Shown: positions 39,016 to 48,078 of the stretch, piece after piece
Numbering within the stretch: position 1 is the stretch's first letter
Layout: every line of letters starts with the position of its first letter
Assembly: GCF_024347075.1 (NCBI RefSeq)
Contig: NZ_AP024900.1
Coordinates: forward strand, 1,488,001-1,552,000
Length of the DNA stretch: 64,000 bases
Direction of reading: 5' to 3'
Source of the DNA: Vibrio rarus
GTDB lineage: Bacteria; Pseudomonadota; Gammaproteobacteria; Enterobacterales; Vibrionaceae
Made by a program: the position numbers and the translations under genes
Notes under the pieces: generated by a model
What the model was told of the DNA's origin: nothing
The model's database searches: none
The model's input: only the letters and a program-made list of their open reading frames with translations

Positions 39016-39106
39016 ATACCAATCGTACTAAATAACTGGTCATTCTAGCTTGTTAAAATATTCGATAACTGCGTTAGAATTTTTGATTGTAAAATTACGA
39101 CTTATC
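39016..39106. repeat. MITE-like repeat, left half only
   Basis: Matches copy 1 from ATACCAATCGTACTAAATAA through GTTAGAATTTTTGATTGT to CGACTTATC, then diverges. It is in the same orientation as the right half 31 bases away, but the halves are in swapped order. Confidence 0.75.
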
Positions 39107-39358
39107 AAAAAAACCCCTTGTTAATCGGTGTTTTTCCGACCCTTTTTTGGCTACCATTTTACGGTAATGGGTATTTCGATTAGCGTTAGTTATTGCAATA
39201 GGGGTATCGCTATGTAGCACAATATCAAAATCAGTGACTGACTAAGATAGCTATAAGCTTAGCAAAGATATGCAGAATGTCAGTTACGTGATTGGAGAGG
39301 ATAGACAGGAGGTCGTAGAGCAAGGTCAACCTTGGCAGGTTAACCTCTATTTGCCCAC

Positions 39359-40474
39359 TTAATAACCAACAAGCTGCAAGAAACCTTGCGCCTTTATATT
39401 GCCTGATACGGTCATTCTTCCTGACCAAGATGGAATAGAAAGGTGTGTCCATTGGTCAAAGCGAGTGGCTTTGGCCGTTAAGTACACATTATAATTAGGC
39501 ACGTTTACAACCCACTGCAGTGGCAACACTTTGCCGTTGCTGAGTGTGGTAGTGCCAATGGCATGCATTTCAATTTCGTCGTTTGAAAGCGTCACATGAC
39601 GTCCATCAGGGGTGAATAGATTACCATAGCTATAAGGTAACACATCCCCTTTTAAACGGCTTTTCACCACAGACAGAACTCTACCGTCTTGCAGTCGAAA
39701 CAAAAAGTGGCTGAAATTTTTATGCTCTCCGCCAATAAGGTCGGTGCCCCATACTTGAGACAATGCAGCCTGACCCGTGACTTTGATGGTCTTGCCTCCC
39801 ACCACAATTGTCCCAGCGACCTCAATATACGGCGCTGAATAGCCATACAATGCAAGTGATTGAAGTTCATGGGTTACTTGATAGCCTTTCATACCTAACG
39901 GAATAAACGCTTTATTTAATTTGTTGCCTAAGTTCACATCAAATTGTTCCGATGAAATCATCAAATTTCCAGGAGCGGGTGAACGAGTAAAAGAACGAAT
40001 CGACCAGTTATCAATAGACAATTGATAAGGACGTTTACGCATCCCCACCAAACCGATTCCACCCCGGGCAAAACGTTGGTCCCGGTACACTTGATCTGGG
40101 GTGGTCACTATGGCCTGTGAGGTATAAATTTGTGGTGACTCCCAACCTACGCCCGCTTCTTCAAACATAGAAATGCGAAATAAAGACCACTGAACAAGGT
40201 ACTCATTACCTTGCTCATCTTTAAGGGTTGCAATATAGCGCCATATTTCATGTTGGTATTTTGGGTGAATGGTAAAGTCTTCGGGAAAGGTGACTTCCTT
40301 CCCCGGAAGAACAGGCTCAAATGTCCTTTCAACCCCAGTATCGATACTATCAATGGTGATCAAAGGCGGTTGGGCCGCCTTCCAATATCGATAGATGACC
40401 AAACTGATTATGGCAATCGAAACCAGAACAATGCTCAGGATTAATATGAAGCGGGGTTTTAATAGTTTCTGCAT
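39359..40474 (-). CDS. CrtC/AttH-like lipocalin-domain protein of an ABC exporter operon
   Basis: A 371-aa protein with an N-terminal membrane anchor or uncleaved signal (RFILILSIVLVSIAIISLVIY) and a periplasmic two-lipocalin-fold body of the CrtC/AttH family (PF07143-like): HEIWRYIATLKDEQGNEYLVQWSLFR, FDVNLGNKLNKAFIPLG and the QVWGTDLIGGEHKNFSHFLFRLQDGR block. It is third in an operon after an ATPase and an FtsX-like permease, an arrangement like attEFGH. It may bind or chaperone a hydrophobic ligand handled by the transporter; the substrate is unknown. ATG 40474 is chosen over TTG 40477. Confidence 0.83.
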   Translation of the reverse strand: MQKLLKPRFILILSIVLVSIAIISLVIYRYWKAAQPPLITIDSIDTGVERTFEPVLPGKEVTFPEDFTIHPKYQHEIWRYIATLKDEQGNEYLVQWSLFRISMFEEAGVGWESPQIYTSQAIVTTPDQVYRDQRFARGGIGLVGMRKRPYQLSIDNWSIRSFTRSPAPGNLMISSEQFDVNLGNKLNKAFIPLGMKGYQVTHELQSLALYGYSAPYIEVAGTIVVGGKTIKVTGQAALSQVWGTDLIGGEHKNFSHFLFRLQDGRVLSVVKSRLKGDVLPYSYGNLFTPDGRHVTLSNDEIEMHAIGTTTLSNGKVLPLQWVVNVPNYNVYLTAKATRFDQWTHLSIPSWSGRMTVSGNIKAQGFLQLVGY

Positions 40475-40483
40475 CAATTCGCT

Positions 40484-42937
40484 CTACATTGCATCTCTAA
40501 GTGATTTCATTGGCGTACGCCTAATGACTTGTAATACGGGTATTGCTCCCGCTAACATTAACGCACTGACCGTTAATGCCAAGGTACCAAGATAATCCCA
40601 AGGAACAACATGTAACTGCATACTCCAACCAAACGTTTTCTTCAAAATCAGTTCCACCACATTACTCGCAAGAACTAAACCTAATGGAATAGCCACGCAA
40701 GAGGCGACAATGCCAAATGCAAACAGCTGTGCCCCACCCACAAACACTAACTCTTTACCAGACACGCCCAAGCAACGCAGCAACGCGACATTGCGAAGTC
40801 GCGACGCCTCACCGGCTAAAGTGGCAAAGAAGATACCAAACACAGCAACAATCAGCGTTAAATTGCCTAATGTATCGGTAATACCAAATGTTCTATCAAA
40901 TATTCTCAGTGCTTGTTCGTGGATAGTATGGTTGTTAACCACCCTATCTGCTGGAGTGCGATAGATGGAGATCAATTTAGAGGTTAAATGATTGGCTTGT
41001 GTTTTATCACCCAGCACCACCCCTAAGCCAATACTTCCTTGACCCGGTAGTAAGCGTTGCCAACTGTTTTCAGACAACATCACTTGATCATAAGGGTTAC
41101 CATAATCGTAATAAACCCCCACCACTCGCCACTGTTGTCCTACCGGTGCAGGAAGTGAAATATAGTCACCTACCCTGATATTACGCTTATTGGACATAGA
41201 CTCGCTGATCATCACACTACGAGAATGATGTAAATGATGCCAGTAATCGGGAATGGAGACTTTTTCAGCCAGAGACTTTTTCTCACCTTGACTGCTACCG
41301 GTACTAACCAGGTCAATGTTGCCATCTAAAGTGATCAGTTCCGTTTCCCAACGTTGCCATACTTCTTTTACCTCTGGTTGTTTTTCAAGCCATGTTTTCA
41401 TTCTTGGGGCCGCATTCACCGTTGGGTGTATATAAACATCAGCGGCCAATCGCTGTGATAACCATTGATCCGTAGTTTCTCGAAAACTACCCACCATAGT
41501 TTCAACACCCACATTAGCGGTAATAGCGAGCATAAAGGCCATTAACGCTACCCCTCTGTAGCTCATTGAAGCGGCAGCATCAGAGAAGAACCAACGTACT
41601 TTAACCCAACGTAAACGATAAGAAAGATAAGTAAACATCTCAAAGATGATATAAGGAACCACCAATGCCACGCCCACCAGCATAAAGGCTAAAATACTAA
41701 ATCCGGCATAAATACCTCGGCCAAATTGCAAAATAAAGACCGCGATAAATAGGCATATTGCGGCTAAGATAGCCTGCCAAAAGAACTCTTTACCAGCAAA
41801 TCGAACGAGAGAGAGACGAGCGGTTAAACGAATAGGCTGAGATCGTATTAAGCGAAATAACGGCCAAGTACACGAGAACAACACTCCGACGATCGCCATT
41901 AATAGACTTTTTGCACTCCAAGCCCAGTTCCAATTAATCACCAGATCAATATTGGCATTATAAATAGCGCCAATACTCATAGAAACCGCTGGCAGTAATT
42001 GATTGGCCAGTGCTAATCCTAACACGTTGCCAGAAATCCAACTGACCGTCACCAGTATAGCCAACTCGAAGCTCAACGCAGCCACCAACTGCCAACCTGC
42101 TACACCAAGTTGACGCAATGAGCCAACCACGGTTTGTCGCTGAATAAATGACAAAGACATGGCTTGGTAAAAAATAAATAAACCAATTAAAAATGAAAGC
42201 ATGGCCATTGCAGTAAGGTTTAAGTGGAACGCTTCTGTTAACGAAATCAATTCTGCACGGGTATTTTTACGTAATGTCATGCCTTCTGGCAACATAGCGC
42301 GGATGTCATCCAACTTTTGTTGGCTCATGGTGCCGCAACCTATCATTGAAAAGCCGGTGCCTTGTCGTAACTTACGGCTCACCGCCATATCGATAATCAA
42401 ATTAGAACCTTGGACTAATTTTTGATTATCCACCACTAAAGGACCTAACACTTGCCCATCGGCCAACTTAAGTCGTTGTCCTTCATGCCATCCCATATAG
42501 GTCATAAATGTATGATTAACAATCACGGGATGCGGTGGTTGCATCATTTTTAAAATTGGATTTTCTAGAATGTTCGAGCGAAAGAACACCTCTGCGGTAG
42601 CTAAACTGTCTATACCGAGCAGTTGGATATCTTCACCGGTATCCGTACGCGTGCGGTACAGATCAAATGGAATGCACTGACTAAAGCCTTCACGGCGCAT
42701 TTGTACGTAAAAGCCTTGCGGAATGGTATTAGAATTACTTTTTGATTGAATGCGATACGGCAATGGATTAGAGAACAGACGTTCTCCATGAGTGTAAGAA
42801 AGCTTGGCATGTTGATTAATCGCCAATACACCAACAAAAACGGAAATGCCCAAAGAGAGCCCCAACCACACAAGGAGCATTTGTAACGGGTGTTTCTTAT
42901 AATGACCAACCAGTGCTTTAGCTATTGGCCATAACAT
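40484..42937 (-). CDS. FtsX-like ABC transporter permease (MacB/LolC type)
   Basis: An 817-aa inner-membrane permease with N- and C-terminal FtsX/MacB_PCD domains and about 8-10 membrane helices, including LLVWLGLSLGISVFVGVLAI near the start and TLIVAVFGIFFATLAGEASRLRNVALLRCLGVSGKEL near the end. The start at 42937 (MLWPIAKAL) follows an AGGAGG site; the upstream in-frame start has none. It overlaps the ATPase gene by 20 bases and is followed 9 bases later by the CrtC-like gene. Mechanotransmission-type export or lipid handling is inferred. Confidence 0.9.
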   Translation of the reverse strand: MLWPIAKALVGHYKKHPLQMLLVWLGLSLGISVFVGVLAINQHAKLSYTHGERLFSNPLPYRIQSKSNSNTIPQGFYVQMRREGFSQCIPFDLYRTRTDTGEDIQLLGIDSLATAEVFFRSNILENPILKMMQPPHPVIVNHTFMTYMGWHEGQRLKLADGQVLGPLVVDNQKLVQGSNLIIDMAVSRKLRQGTGFSMIGCGTMSQQKLDDIRAMLPEGMTLRKNTRAELISLTEAFHLNLTAMAMLSFLIGLFIFYQAMSLSFIQRQTVVGSLRQLGVAGWQLVAALSFELAILVTVSWISGNVLGLALANQLLPAVSMSIGAIYNANIDLVINWNWAWSAKSLLMAIVGVLFSCTWPLFRLIRSQPIRLTARLSLVRFAGKEFFWQAILAAICLFIAVFILQFGRGIYAGFSILAFMLVGVALVVPYIIFEMFTYLSYRLRWVKVRWFFSDAAASMSYRGVALMAFMLAITANVGVETMVGSFRETTDQWLSQRLAADVYIHPTVNAAPRMKTWLEKQPEVKEVWQRWETELITLDGNIDLVSTGSSQGEKKSLAEKVSIPDYWHHLHHSRSVMISESMSNKRNIRVGDYISLPAPVGQQWRVVGVYYDYGNPYDQVMLSENSWQRLLPGQGSIGLGVVLGDKTQANHLTSKLISIYRTPADRVVNNHTIHEQALRIFDRTFGITDTLGNLTLIVAVFGIFFATLAGEASRLRNVALLRCLGVSGKELVFVGGAQLFAFGIVASCVAIPLGLVLASNVVELILKKTFGWSMQLHVVPWDYLGTLALTVSALMLAGAIPVLQVIRRTPMKSLRDAM

Positions 42938-43589
42938 GCAATTGCCCTCCTTGTAAGCGGACAATTTTATCCATATAGTGCGCCACTTTCTCACTATGAG
43001 TCACCAGTAACAAAGTGCATTGAAACTCTTTGGTTAAAGATGAAAATAGACGCATTACCGCCTCAGCATTTTTCTCATCTAGGCTACCGGTAGGTTCATC
43101 TGCCAATAAAAGAGAAGGCTCCATATACAAAGCGCGAGCAATGGCTGCCCGTTGCTGTTGCCCCCCTGATAACTCTTCAGGATAACGACCAAGCAAAGGC
43201 ATTAAATCTAAGGTCGCTAAAATTTGTCGCCACAACTGACTGTTTTCTGGCAAGCCCTTTAATTGACGGCAAAAGCGAATATTATCCGCCACGTTAAGCG
43301 TCGTTAATAAGTTGTACTGTTGAAAAACATGTCCTATATGATTACGACGATAACGAGTGCGATTATTCTCTTTAAAGTTATGCATGTCATAATCGTCAAA
43401 CCAAATTTCACCCGAGTCCACTTTATCAAGACCTGCGATCAAATTAAGAAGCGTACTCTTTCCTGAGCCCGACTCCCCCATCAATGCGATCTGTTCGCCT
43501 CTCGCCACCGAAAAATTGGCACTTTGTAATACAGGGTTAAATTCTCCACCGTCAACAAATCCTTTGCTAACACCAACCAGTTTCAACAT
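42918..43589 (-). CDS. ABC transporter ATP-binding protein (LolD/MacB-like)
   Basis: A 223-aa ATPase: Walker A GESGSGKST, signature ELSGGQQQRAAIARAL, Walker B LLLADEPTGSLDEK and the switch-histidine region LLVTHSEKVAHY. It is the first gene of a three-gene operon with the FtsX-like permease and CrtC-like protein. It belongs to the MacB/LolD/FtsE class used by mechanotransmission ABC systems. Confidence 0.93.
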   Translation of the reverse strand: MLKLVGVSKGFVDGGEFNPVLQSANFSVARGEQIALMGESGSGKSTLLNLIAGLDKVDSGEIWFDDYDMHNFKENNRTRYRRNHIGHVFQQYNLLTTLNVADNIRFCRQLKGLPENSQLWRQILATLDLMPLLGRYPEELSGGQQQRAAIARALYMEPSLLLADEPTGSLDEKNAEAVMRLFSSLTKEFQCTLLLVTHSEKVAHYMDKIVRLQGGQLHVMANS

Positions 43590-43746
43590 TTATGATTACC
43601 TTTTAACCATCTTAAACTCACCCAATACCGCATTTAGGCTATTTCAAGAAAAATGTGATGTATTTTTCAACAAAACGATGAAAAAGTGAGAGTTTTCAGT
43701 AATTAGTATACTCTTAACTTTAGGGTAGAACCAAGCAGGAATAAGA

Positions 43747-45198
43747 ATGAAGGGAAAAAAGGTCTTAGTGGTGGGTGCCTCAGGTTATGTTGGTTCACAG
43801 CTTGTGCCTTTGTTGCTCGAACAAGGTTTGCAAGTCACCGCCAGCGCTAGAAATGCCACCTTGCTTAAAAGCCGTATCGACCATCACAAAAACCTCTCTT
43901 TTGTTGCATTGGATTTGGCCGATAAAGGGCAAACTCTGCAAGTGGTTAATGACTTTGATGTGGTGTATTTTCTAGTGCATGGTATGAATCATGGCCATGA
44001 TTTTTTAGACTACGAACTCTCCCTAGCTCATCACTTTGCAGCAGCCCTCAATCAAAACCCGATTGGCCATGTTATTTTCTTAAGCTCGTTACAACCTCAA
44101 ACGGGCCACTCTGCACATTTGCAAGCGCGCCGAGAAACGGGCAATATTTTACGTCAAACTAAAGTGCCCATTACTGAATTGCGCGCAGGCGTGATCATTG
44201 GCCCCGGCTCTGCCGCCTTTGAAATCATGCGTGATTTTGTATACAACCTACCTATACTCGTTACCCCTAAATGGGTGGACTCTAAAGCCAACCCCATTGC
44301 ATTGGCCAATCTCAACCATTACCTGCTGTGCCTTGCTCAGCAATCTCCAACTGACAGCACGTATTATGAAGTGGGTGGCCCTGATATTTTAAGTTACCGA
44401 GATCAATTTAAACTCCTTTGTCATGCCACCAGCAACCGCTATCGTTTGTGGGCGACCTCTTTACTCACCCCCGCTATGGCATCGGCTTGGTTAGGCTTAG
44501 TCACATCCGTGCCAAGTAATATTGGCCGAGCTTTACTCGCAGGCTTGAGTCACGACTTTATTGCCCAGTCGCAGCCCATCCGTAAGCGCTTTCCACAAAC
44601 TTTACTCTCATACCAACAGATGATTGATGACAGCCTACGTCATGAAGACGAATTTGCACGAGGTAAAGTATGGGGATATGATCCTGCAGCATTACAGCGC
44701 TGGCAACCGGGGTATGGCTATTACCCTAAGCAAGCGGGAGCTTGCATCACCACACAAAAAACCGCTGAACAGCTGTGGTCTGTGGTCACGCAACTTGGCA
44801 GCCCCGAGCAAGGGTACTTTTTTGCCAATGTGTTATGGCGTACGCGTGAATGGTTAGATTTATTGTTTGGCGGTGGACGACCAAAAAGACACATCCCCGC
44901 AGGCCCTAGTTTAACCATTGGCGATCAAATCGATTCTTGGAAAGTGATTCGTATTCAACCCAATCACTTTCTCTCTTTGCTGTTTGGCATGAAAGGGCCA
45001 GGATTGGGGCGCTTAGAATGCACCATCATAGACCATGGCACTCATAGGGAGTTGGACGTAAGAGCATGGTGGCACCCAAAAGGCTTTTTGGGACTGTTGT
45101 ATTGGTATGCTATGTTCCCCGCTCACCTGTTCATATTCAAAGGTATGGTTAAAGCTATATGCAACAAAGCTGGGAAAAAGGCTAGAGTGTCAATCTAG
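43747..45198 (+). CDS. NAD(P)-binding SDR-like protein fused to DUF2867
   Basis: A 483-aa fusion. The N-terminal 300 residues form an atypical NAD(P)-binding Rossmann domain (KVLVVGASGYVGSQLVPLLL; VVYFLVHGMNHGHDF) and the C-terminal 150 residues match DUF2867 (QLWSVVTQLGSPEQGYFFANVLWRTREWLD; HPKGFLGLLYWYAMFPAHLFIFKGM), a SRPBCC-like fold. This pairing is common in proteobacteria; the substrate is unknown. It stands alone, divergent from the ABC operon, with an AGGAA ribosome site. Confidence 0.9.
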   Translation: MKGKKVLVVGASGYVGSQLVPLLLEQGLQVTASARNATLLKSRIDHHKNLSFVALDLADKGQTLQVVNDFDVVYFLVHGMNHGHDFLDYELSLAHHFAAALNQNPIGHVIFLSSLQPQTGHSAHLQARRETGNILRQTKVPITELRAGVIIGPGSAAFEIMRDFVYNLPILVTPKWVDSKANPIALANLNHYLLCLAQQSPTDSTYYEVGGPDILSYRDQFKLLCHATSNRYRLWATSLLTPAMASAWLGLVTSVPSNIGRALLAGLSHDFIAQSQPIRKRFPQTLLSYQQMIDDSLRHEDEFARGKVWGYDPAALQRWQPGYGYYPKQAGACITTQKTAEQLWSVVTQLGSPEQGYFFANVLWRTREWLDLLFGGGRPKRHIPAGPSLTIGDQIDSWKVIRIQPNHFLSLLFGMKGPGLGRLECTIIDHGTHRELDVRAWWHPKGFLGLLYWYAMFPAHLFIFKGMVKAICNKAGKKARVSI

Positions 45199-45221
45199 CC
45201 ATTCTCTATCAATACTGAATT

Positions 45222-45974
45222 TTATATAAACTCAGCGGCAGTGAACCCAATGGGGATCTCCGCAAGTATCGGGCCTAAATTGCTTGGGTAGACGAGATAC
45301 TCACCGTGATATTTCACTTTCGATTTATAGTCGGTCTGCTTATGTAAAATTAAGCCACACTTTAATGCTTGATGAATAAACTGTTGGTGATTGCCCCGTA
45401 CATAAAAACTCATTGGGCGAACCAATGCCTCGCCTGCACCGCCATTACTGCCACCGTCAAAACAAGACTCACACTGTTTTGCACACAATACAAACGAGCT
45501 TTCGCCATCAGTAAACACTTGGCTTTTCGCCGACCCCGTTAAATCATACTCATTCGATACGCTCCAACCCAACGCTTCCATATCATCCATTATTTGTTCA
45601 ATGTGTGTATCTAATAGCGGCGCAATGGGTTGATCTTTGGTAAAAAATAGTGAGTAAAACTGCGATAAAGTGTGAAAACGTGCATACAGCGCCGTTTTAC
45701 TGCCTTGGCTACGACCCAATTTTTGCCAAGCTAATAAATCTTTGGCCATTAAACTTGAAAAACGCTTTTCCTTGATGCTCTTTGTTATCCAACGTAGCAA
45801 AAAGTTAGTATTACTGACCGGCGTATCCGCAAGCTTACCTAATTGATGTTCTTGTTGGATCTCTTGTAATGCCGTATCTACCAGTGCAAGCATTTGCTCG
45901 GCATAGCTTTGTCCTGCTTTATTTTGTTCGCTATGAGGTGGCGTTTGTTTACTTTTTTCTGTACCAGTTAGCAC
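45222..45974 (-). CDS. DUF2913 family protein
   Basis: A 250-aa soluble protein of the Vibrio-enriched DUF2913 family, identified by NFLLRWITKSIKEKRFSSLMAKDLLAWQKLGRSQG and the later LGWSVSNEYDL block. It has a polar 25-residue N-terminal extension and four or more cysteines in the middle (FVLCAKQCESC). The GTG start overlaps the end of the upstream MFS gene by 7 bases, so translation is coupled. Function is unknown. Confidence 0.78.
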   Translation of the reverse strand: MLTGTEKSKQTPPHSEQNKAGQSYAEQMLALVDTALQEIQQEHQLGKLADTPVSNTNFLLRWITKSIKEKRFSSLMAKDLLAWQKLGRSQGSKTALYARFHTLSQFYSLFFTKDQPIAPLLDTHIEQIMDDMEALGWSVSNEYDLTGSAKSQVFTDGESSFVLCAKQCESCFDGGSNGGAGEALVRPMSFYVRGNHQQFIHQALKCGLILHKQTDYKSKVKYHGEYLVYPSNLGPILAEIPIGFTAAEFI

Positions 45975-47164
45975 TTTTTAGATTCTCCAAATACTTTATA
46001 CATGGTGATGGATAACACCGCACACAGCCCCATTAAGGTTAACATGGGCCAACTTTTATCCCCAGGAAGGCTCGCCACAATAAACCCCATTAACGAGGCC
46101 AAACCAAAGCGCAAAGTGCCAGCAATGGATGAGGTGGTGCCCGCCATATTTGGGTGGTTATTGAGCAGTAAAGCCATGCTATTACTGCCTATTGTGGATA
46201 TGGTGCCTACATATAGCATGACGCAGGGCACAATGAATACCAGACCAAGATCGCCTATCCAACATAGAAACAGTCCTACCCCAGCGATCAGCTGCAAACT
46301 CAGGCCAAAAAGAATCATTTTCGGTGAGCCATATTTCTTAACGACTTTGCCATTTAAAGTGGTAAAAATCACTAATGTTAAGATATTTAAGCCAAATAAA
46401 TAGCCAAAGTCTTGGGGGGCAACGCCATATATATCAATATAAACAAAGGAACCTGCGGTCAAAAAAACAAACATGCCTGAAAACGAAAAAGCGCCACATA
46501 AGATCAACCCCATGGCCTGACGATTAACCAGCAATTTTACGTAGTTTCTGAGCGAGGTGCGTAAATGAAAAGGCTGCCTATTTTGTATCGCTAATGTTTC
46601 GGGTATTTTAAAATAGATGGCCATCAGCATCACTAGGGCAAACAGAGCCAATAACGCAAATACCGCACGCCAACCAGCCAAAACAGAGACATAACCACCG
46701 ATTAAAGGAGCAACGAGGGGGGCAACCGTCATCACTAACGTGATAAATGACATGGTACGAGCGAAATCTTCCGCTTCAAACATATCTCGTACTACAGCCT
46801 GAATCACTACAGCGGCGGCCGCACCAGCAAAGCCTTGCAGTAACCTCACCCAAACCAATACGTCTACAGACGTCGTAAACGTGCACCCTATCGCTCCCAG
46901 CATAAACAACGCGACACCACCAAGTAGCACCGGCTTTCGGCCTATACTATCGGCTAACGGTCCGTAAAATAGCTGACCTATAGCAAAGCCAAGAGTATAA
47001 ATGGTTAAGGTAACTTGCACATCACCTGGCTTCACCCCAAAGTCGTTGGCTATGGCGGGCATGGCAGGCAAATACATGTCGATAGCTAGTGGGGTCAACG
47101 CGGAGATCGCCCCCAGCAGAACAAACATAGTGAAACTCAGCTGAACGGCTGAAGGTTTCGTCAT
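45968..47164 (-). CDS. bcr: Bcr/CflA family MFS multidrug exporter
   Basis: A 398-aa 12-helix major facilitator protein of the Bcr/CflA (DHA1) family: PLAIDMYLPAMPAIANDF in the first helix pair, the motif A loop GPLADSIGRKPVLLGG, and the family motif C region. E. coli Bcr confers resistance to bicyclomycin and other compounds; substrate here is inferred. The order bcr-rsuA divergent from radD then rplY is the same as in E. coli, supporting orthology. Confidence 0.9.
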   Translation of the reverse strand: MTKPSAVQLSFTMFVLLGAISALTPLAIDMYLPAMPAIANDFGVKPGDVQVTLTIYTLGFAIGQLFYGPLADSIGRKPVLLGGVALFMLGAIGCTFTTSVDVLVWVRLLQGFAGAAAAVVIQAVVRDMFEAEDFARTMSFITLVMTVAPLVAPLIGGYVSVLAGWRAVFALLALFALVMLMAIYFKIPETLAIQNRQPFHLRTSLRNYVKLLVNRQAMGLILCGAFSFSGMFVFLTAGSFVYIDIYGVAPQDFGYLFGLNILTLVIFTTLNGKVVKKYGSPKMILFGLSLQLIAGVGLFLCWIGDLGLVFIVPCVMLYVGTISTIGSNSMALLLNNHPNMAGTTSSIAGTLRFGLASLMGFIVASLPGDKSWPMLTLMGLCAVLSITMYKVFGESKKC

Positions 47165-47194
47165 AATGGTGGCTTCCTAATCAGTTGGCGCGGG

Positions 47195-47893
47195 TTACTT
47201 TTGAAATATAGAGTTAATTTCTTGCTCTGTCAGATCGCGATATTCCCCTAGCTCTAGATCCGCATCCAGTTCAATCTCACCAATACGCTCTCGATGCAAA
47301 CCGACCACTTTGTTGCCTAATGCGGCGAACATGCGTTTAACTTGATGGTATTTACCTTCATGTATGGTTAATAACACTTCTTTTTCTGTAATCACTTCTA
47401 ACTGAGCAGGTAACGTAGGTTCACGTTCATTACGCAATAAAATACCTGTCTCTATCTCTGTTTGATAATTATCTTGTACCGGGTCGGCCAGCCACACGCG
47501 ATAAGTCTTAGCGCACTTATGCTTTGGTGAGGTAATACGATGGGACCACTGACCGTCATCAGTAATGAGTAATAACCCTGTGGTATCCACATCAAGACGA
47601 CCGGCAAAGTGCAAATCATCTAAACGCACTTCATCAATAAGCACAAATACGGTGTGATTAAACCCATCTTCGTGAGAGCACACCACACCTTCAGGCTTGT
47701 TCATCATTAAATAACGAGGACCACGCAGTACAATAGGACGCTCTTGCCACTCTACCGTTTGTCCTTCTTTTACTTTCACAGAGCCGGATTTCACTACAGC
47801 ATCATCAAGAGTCACATCGCCGCTTTTTAGAAGCTTAGTTGCCTCTCTGCGACTGATACCTAAACCATCACACAAATACTTATCTAAACGCAT
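47195..47893 (-). CDS. rsuA: 16S rRNA pseudouridine-516 synthase
   Basis: A 232-aa RsuA-family enzyme making pseudouridine 516 in 16S rRNA. An N-terminal S4 RNA-binding domain (MRLDKYLCDGLGISRREATKLLKSGDVTLD) precedes the catalytic domain with the active-site aspartate in AGRLDVDTTGLLLITDDG and the C-terminal EGKYHQVKRMFAALGNKVVGLHR. It is divergent from radD and upstream of bcr, the E. coli arrangement. Confidence 0.96.
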   Translation of the reverse strand: MRLDKYLCDGLGISRREATKLLKSGDVTLDDAVVKSGSVKVKEGQTVEWQERPIVLRGPRYLMMNKPEGVVCSHEDGFNHTVFVLIDEVRLDDLHFAGRLDVDTTGLLLITDDGQWSHRITSPKHKCAKTYRVWLADPVQDNYQTEIETGILLRNEREPTLPAQLEVITEKEVLLTIHEGKYHQVKRMFAALGNKVVGLHRERIGEIELDADLELGEYRDLTEQEINSIFQK

Positions 47894-48078
47894 CTTTACC
47901 TAGGAGTTATTGTTGATTGAAATAGCCCTTATCCCATAGCCACCAACTCAACTGCTGGTTTTAACGTCAATAAACAGAGAATGTGCTACTGGGTGGGGAT
48001 ATTCCTTTTTAAGGAAGTTAGGTAGTATACCTGTTTTGCCTTAGCAAAAATTAACTTTTTTAGGAAATTGTCCAGCGA

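Larger units (their letters stand above)
38594..39358. other. 765-base intergenic region carrying two half-copies of the MITE-like repeat
   Basis: No supported gene. The first 290 bases hold the nhaA promoter region and unique AT-rich sequence; two repeat halves lie at 38886-38985 and 39016-39106; the remaining 250 bases show only short out-of-context ORFs. Confidence 0.6.

Noticed and set aside
39110..39235. Open minus-strand frame reading VTDFDIVLHSDTPIAI..., possible gene fragment
   Set aside because: Short, without start or ribosome site, bounded by a stop, and no family recognised; kept as intergenic.
39231..39452. 73-aa minus-strand ORF near the end of the CrtC-like gene
   Set aside because: Out-of-frame shadow of the CrtC-like coding sequence running into intergenic DNA, no ribosome site.
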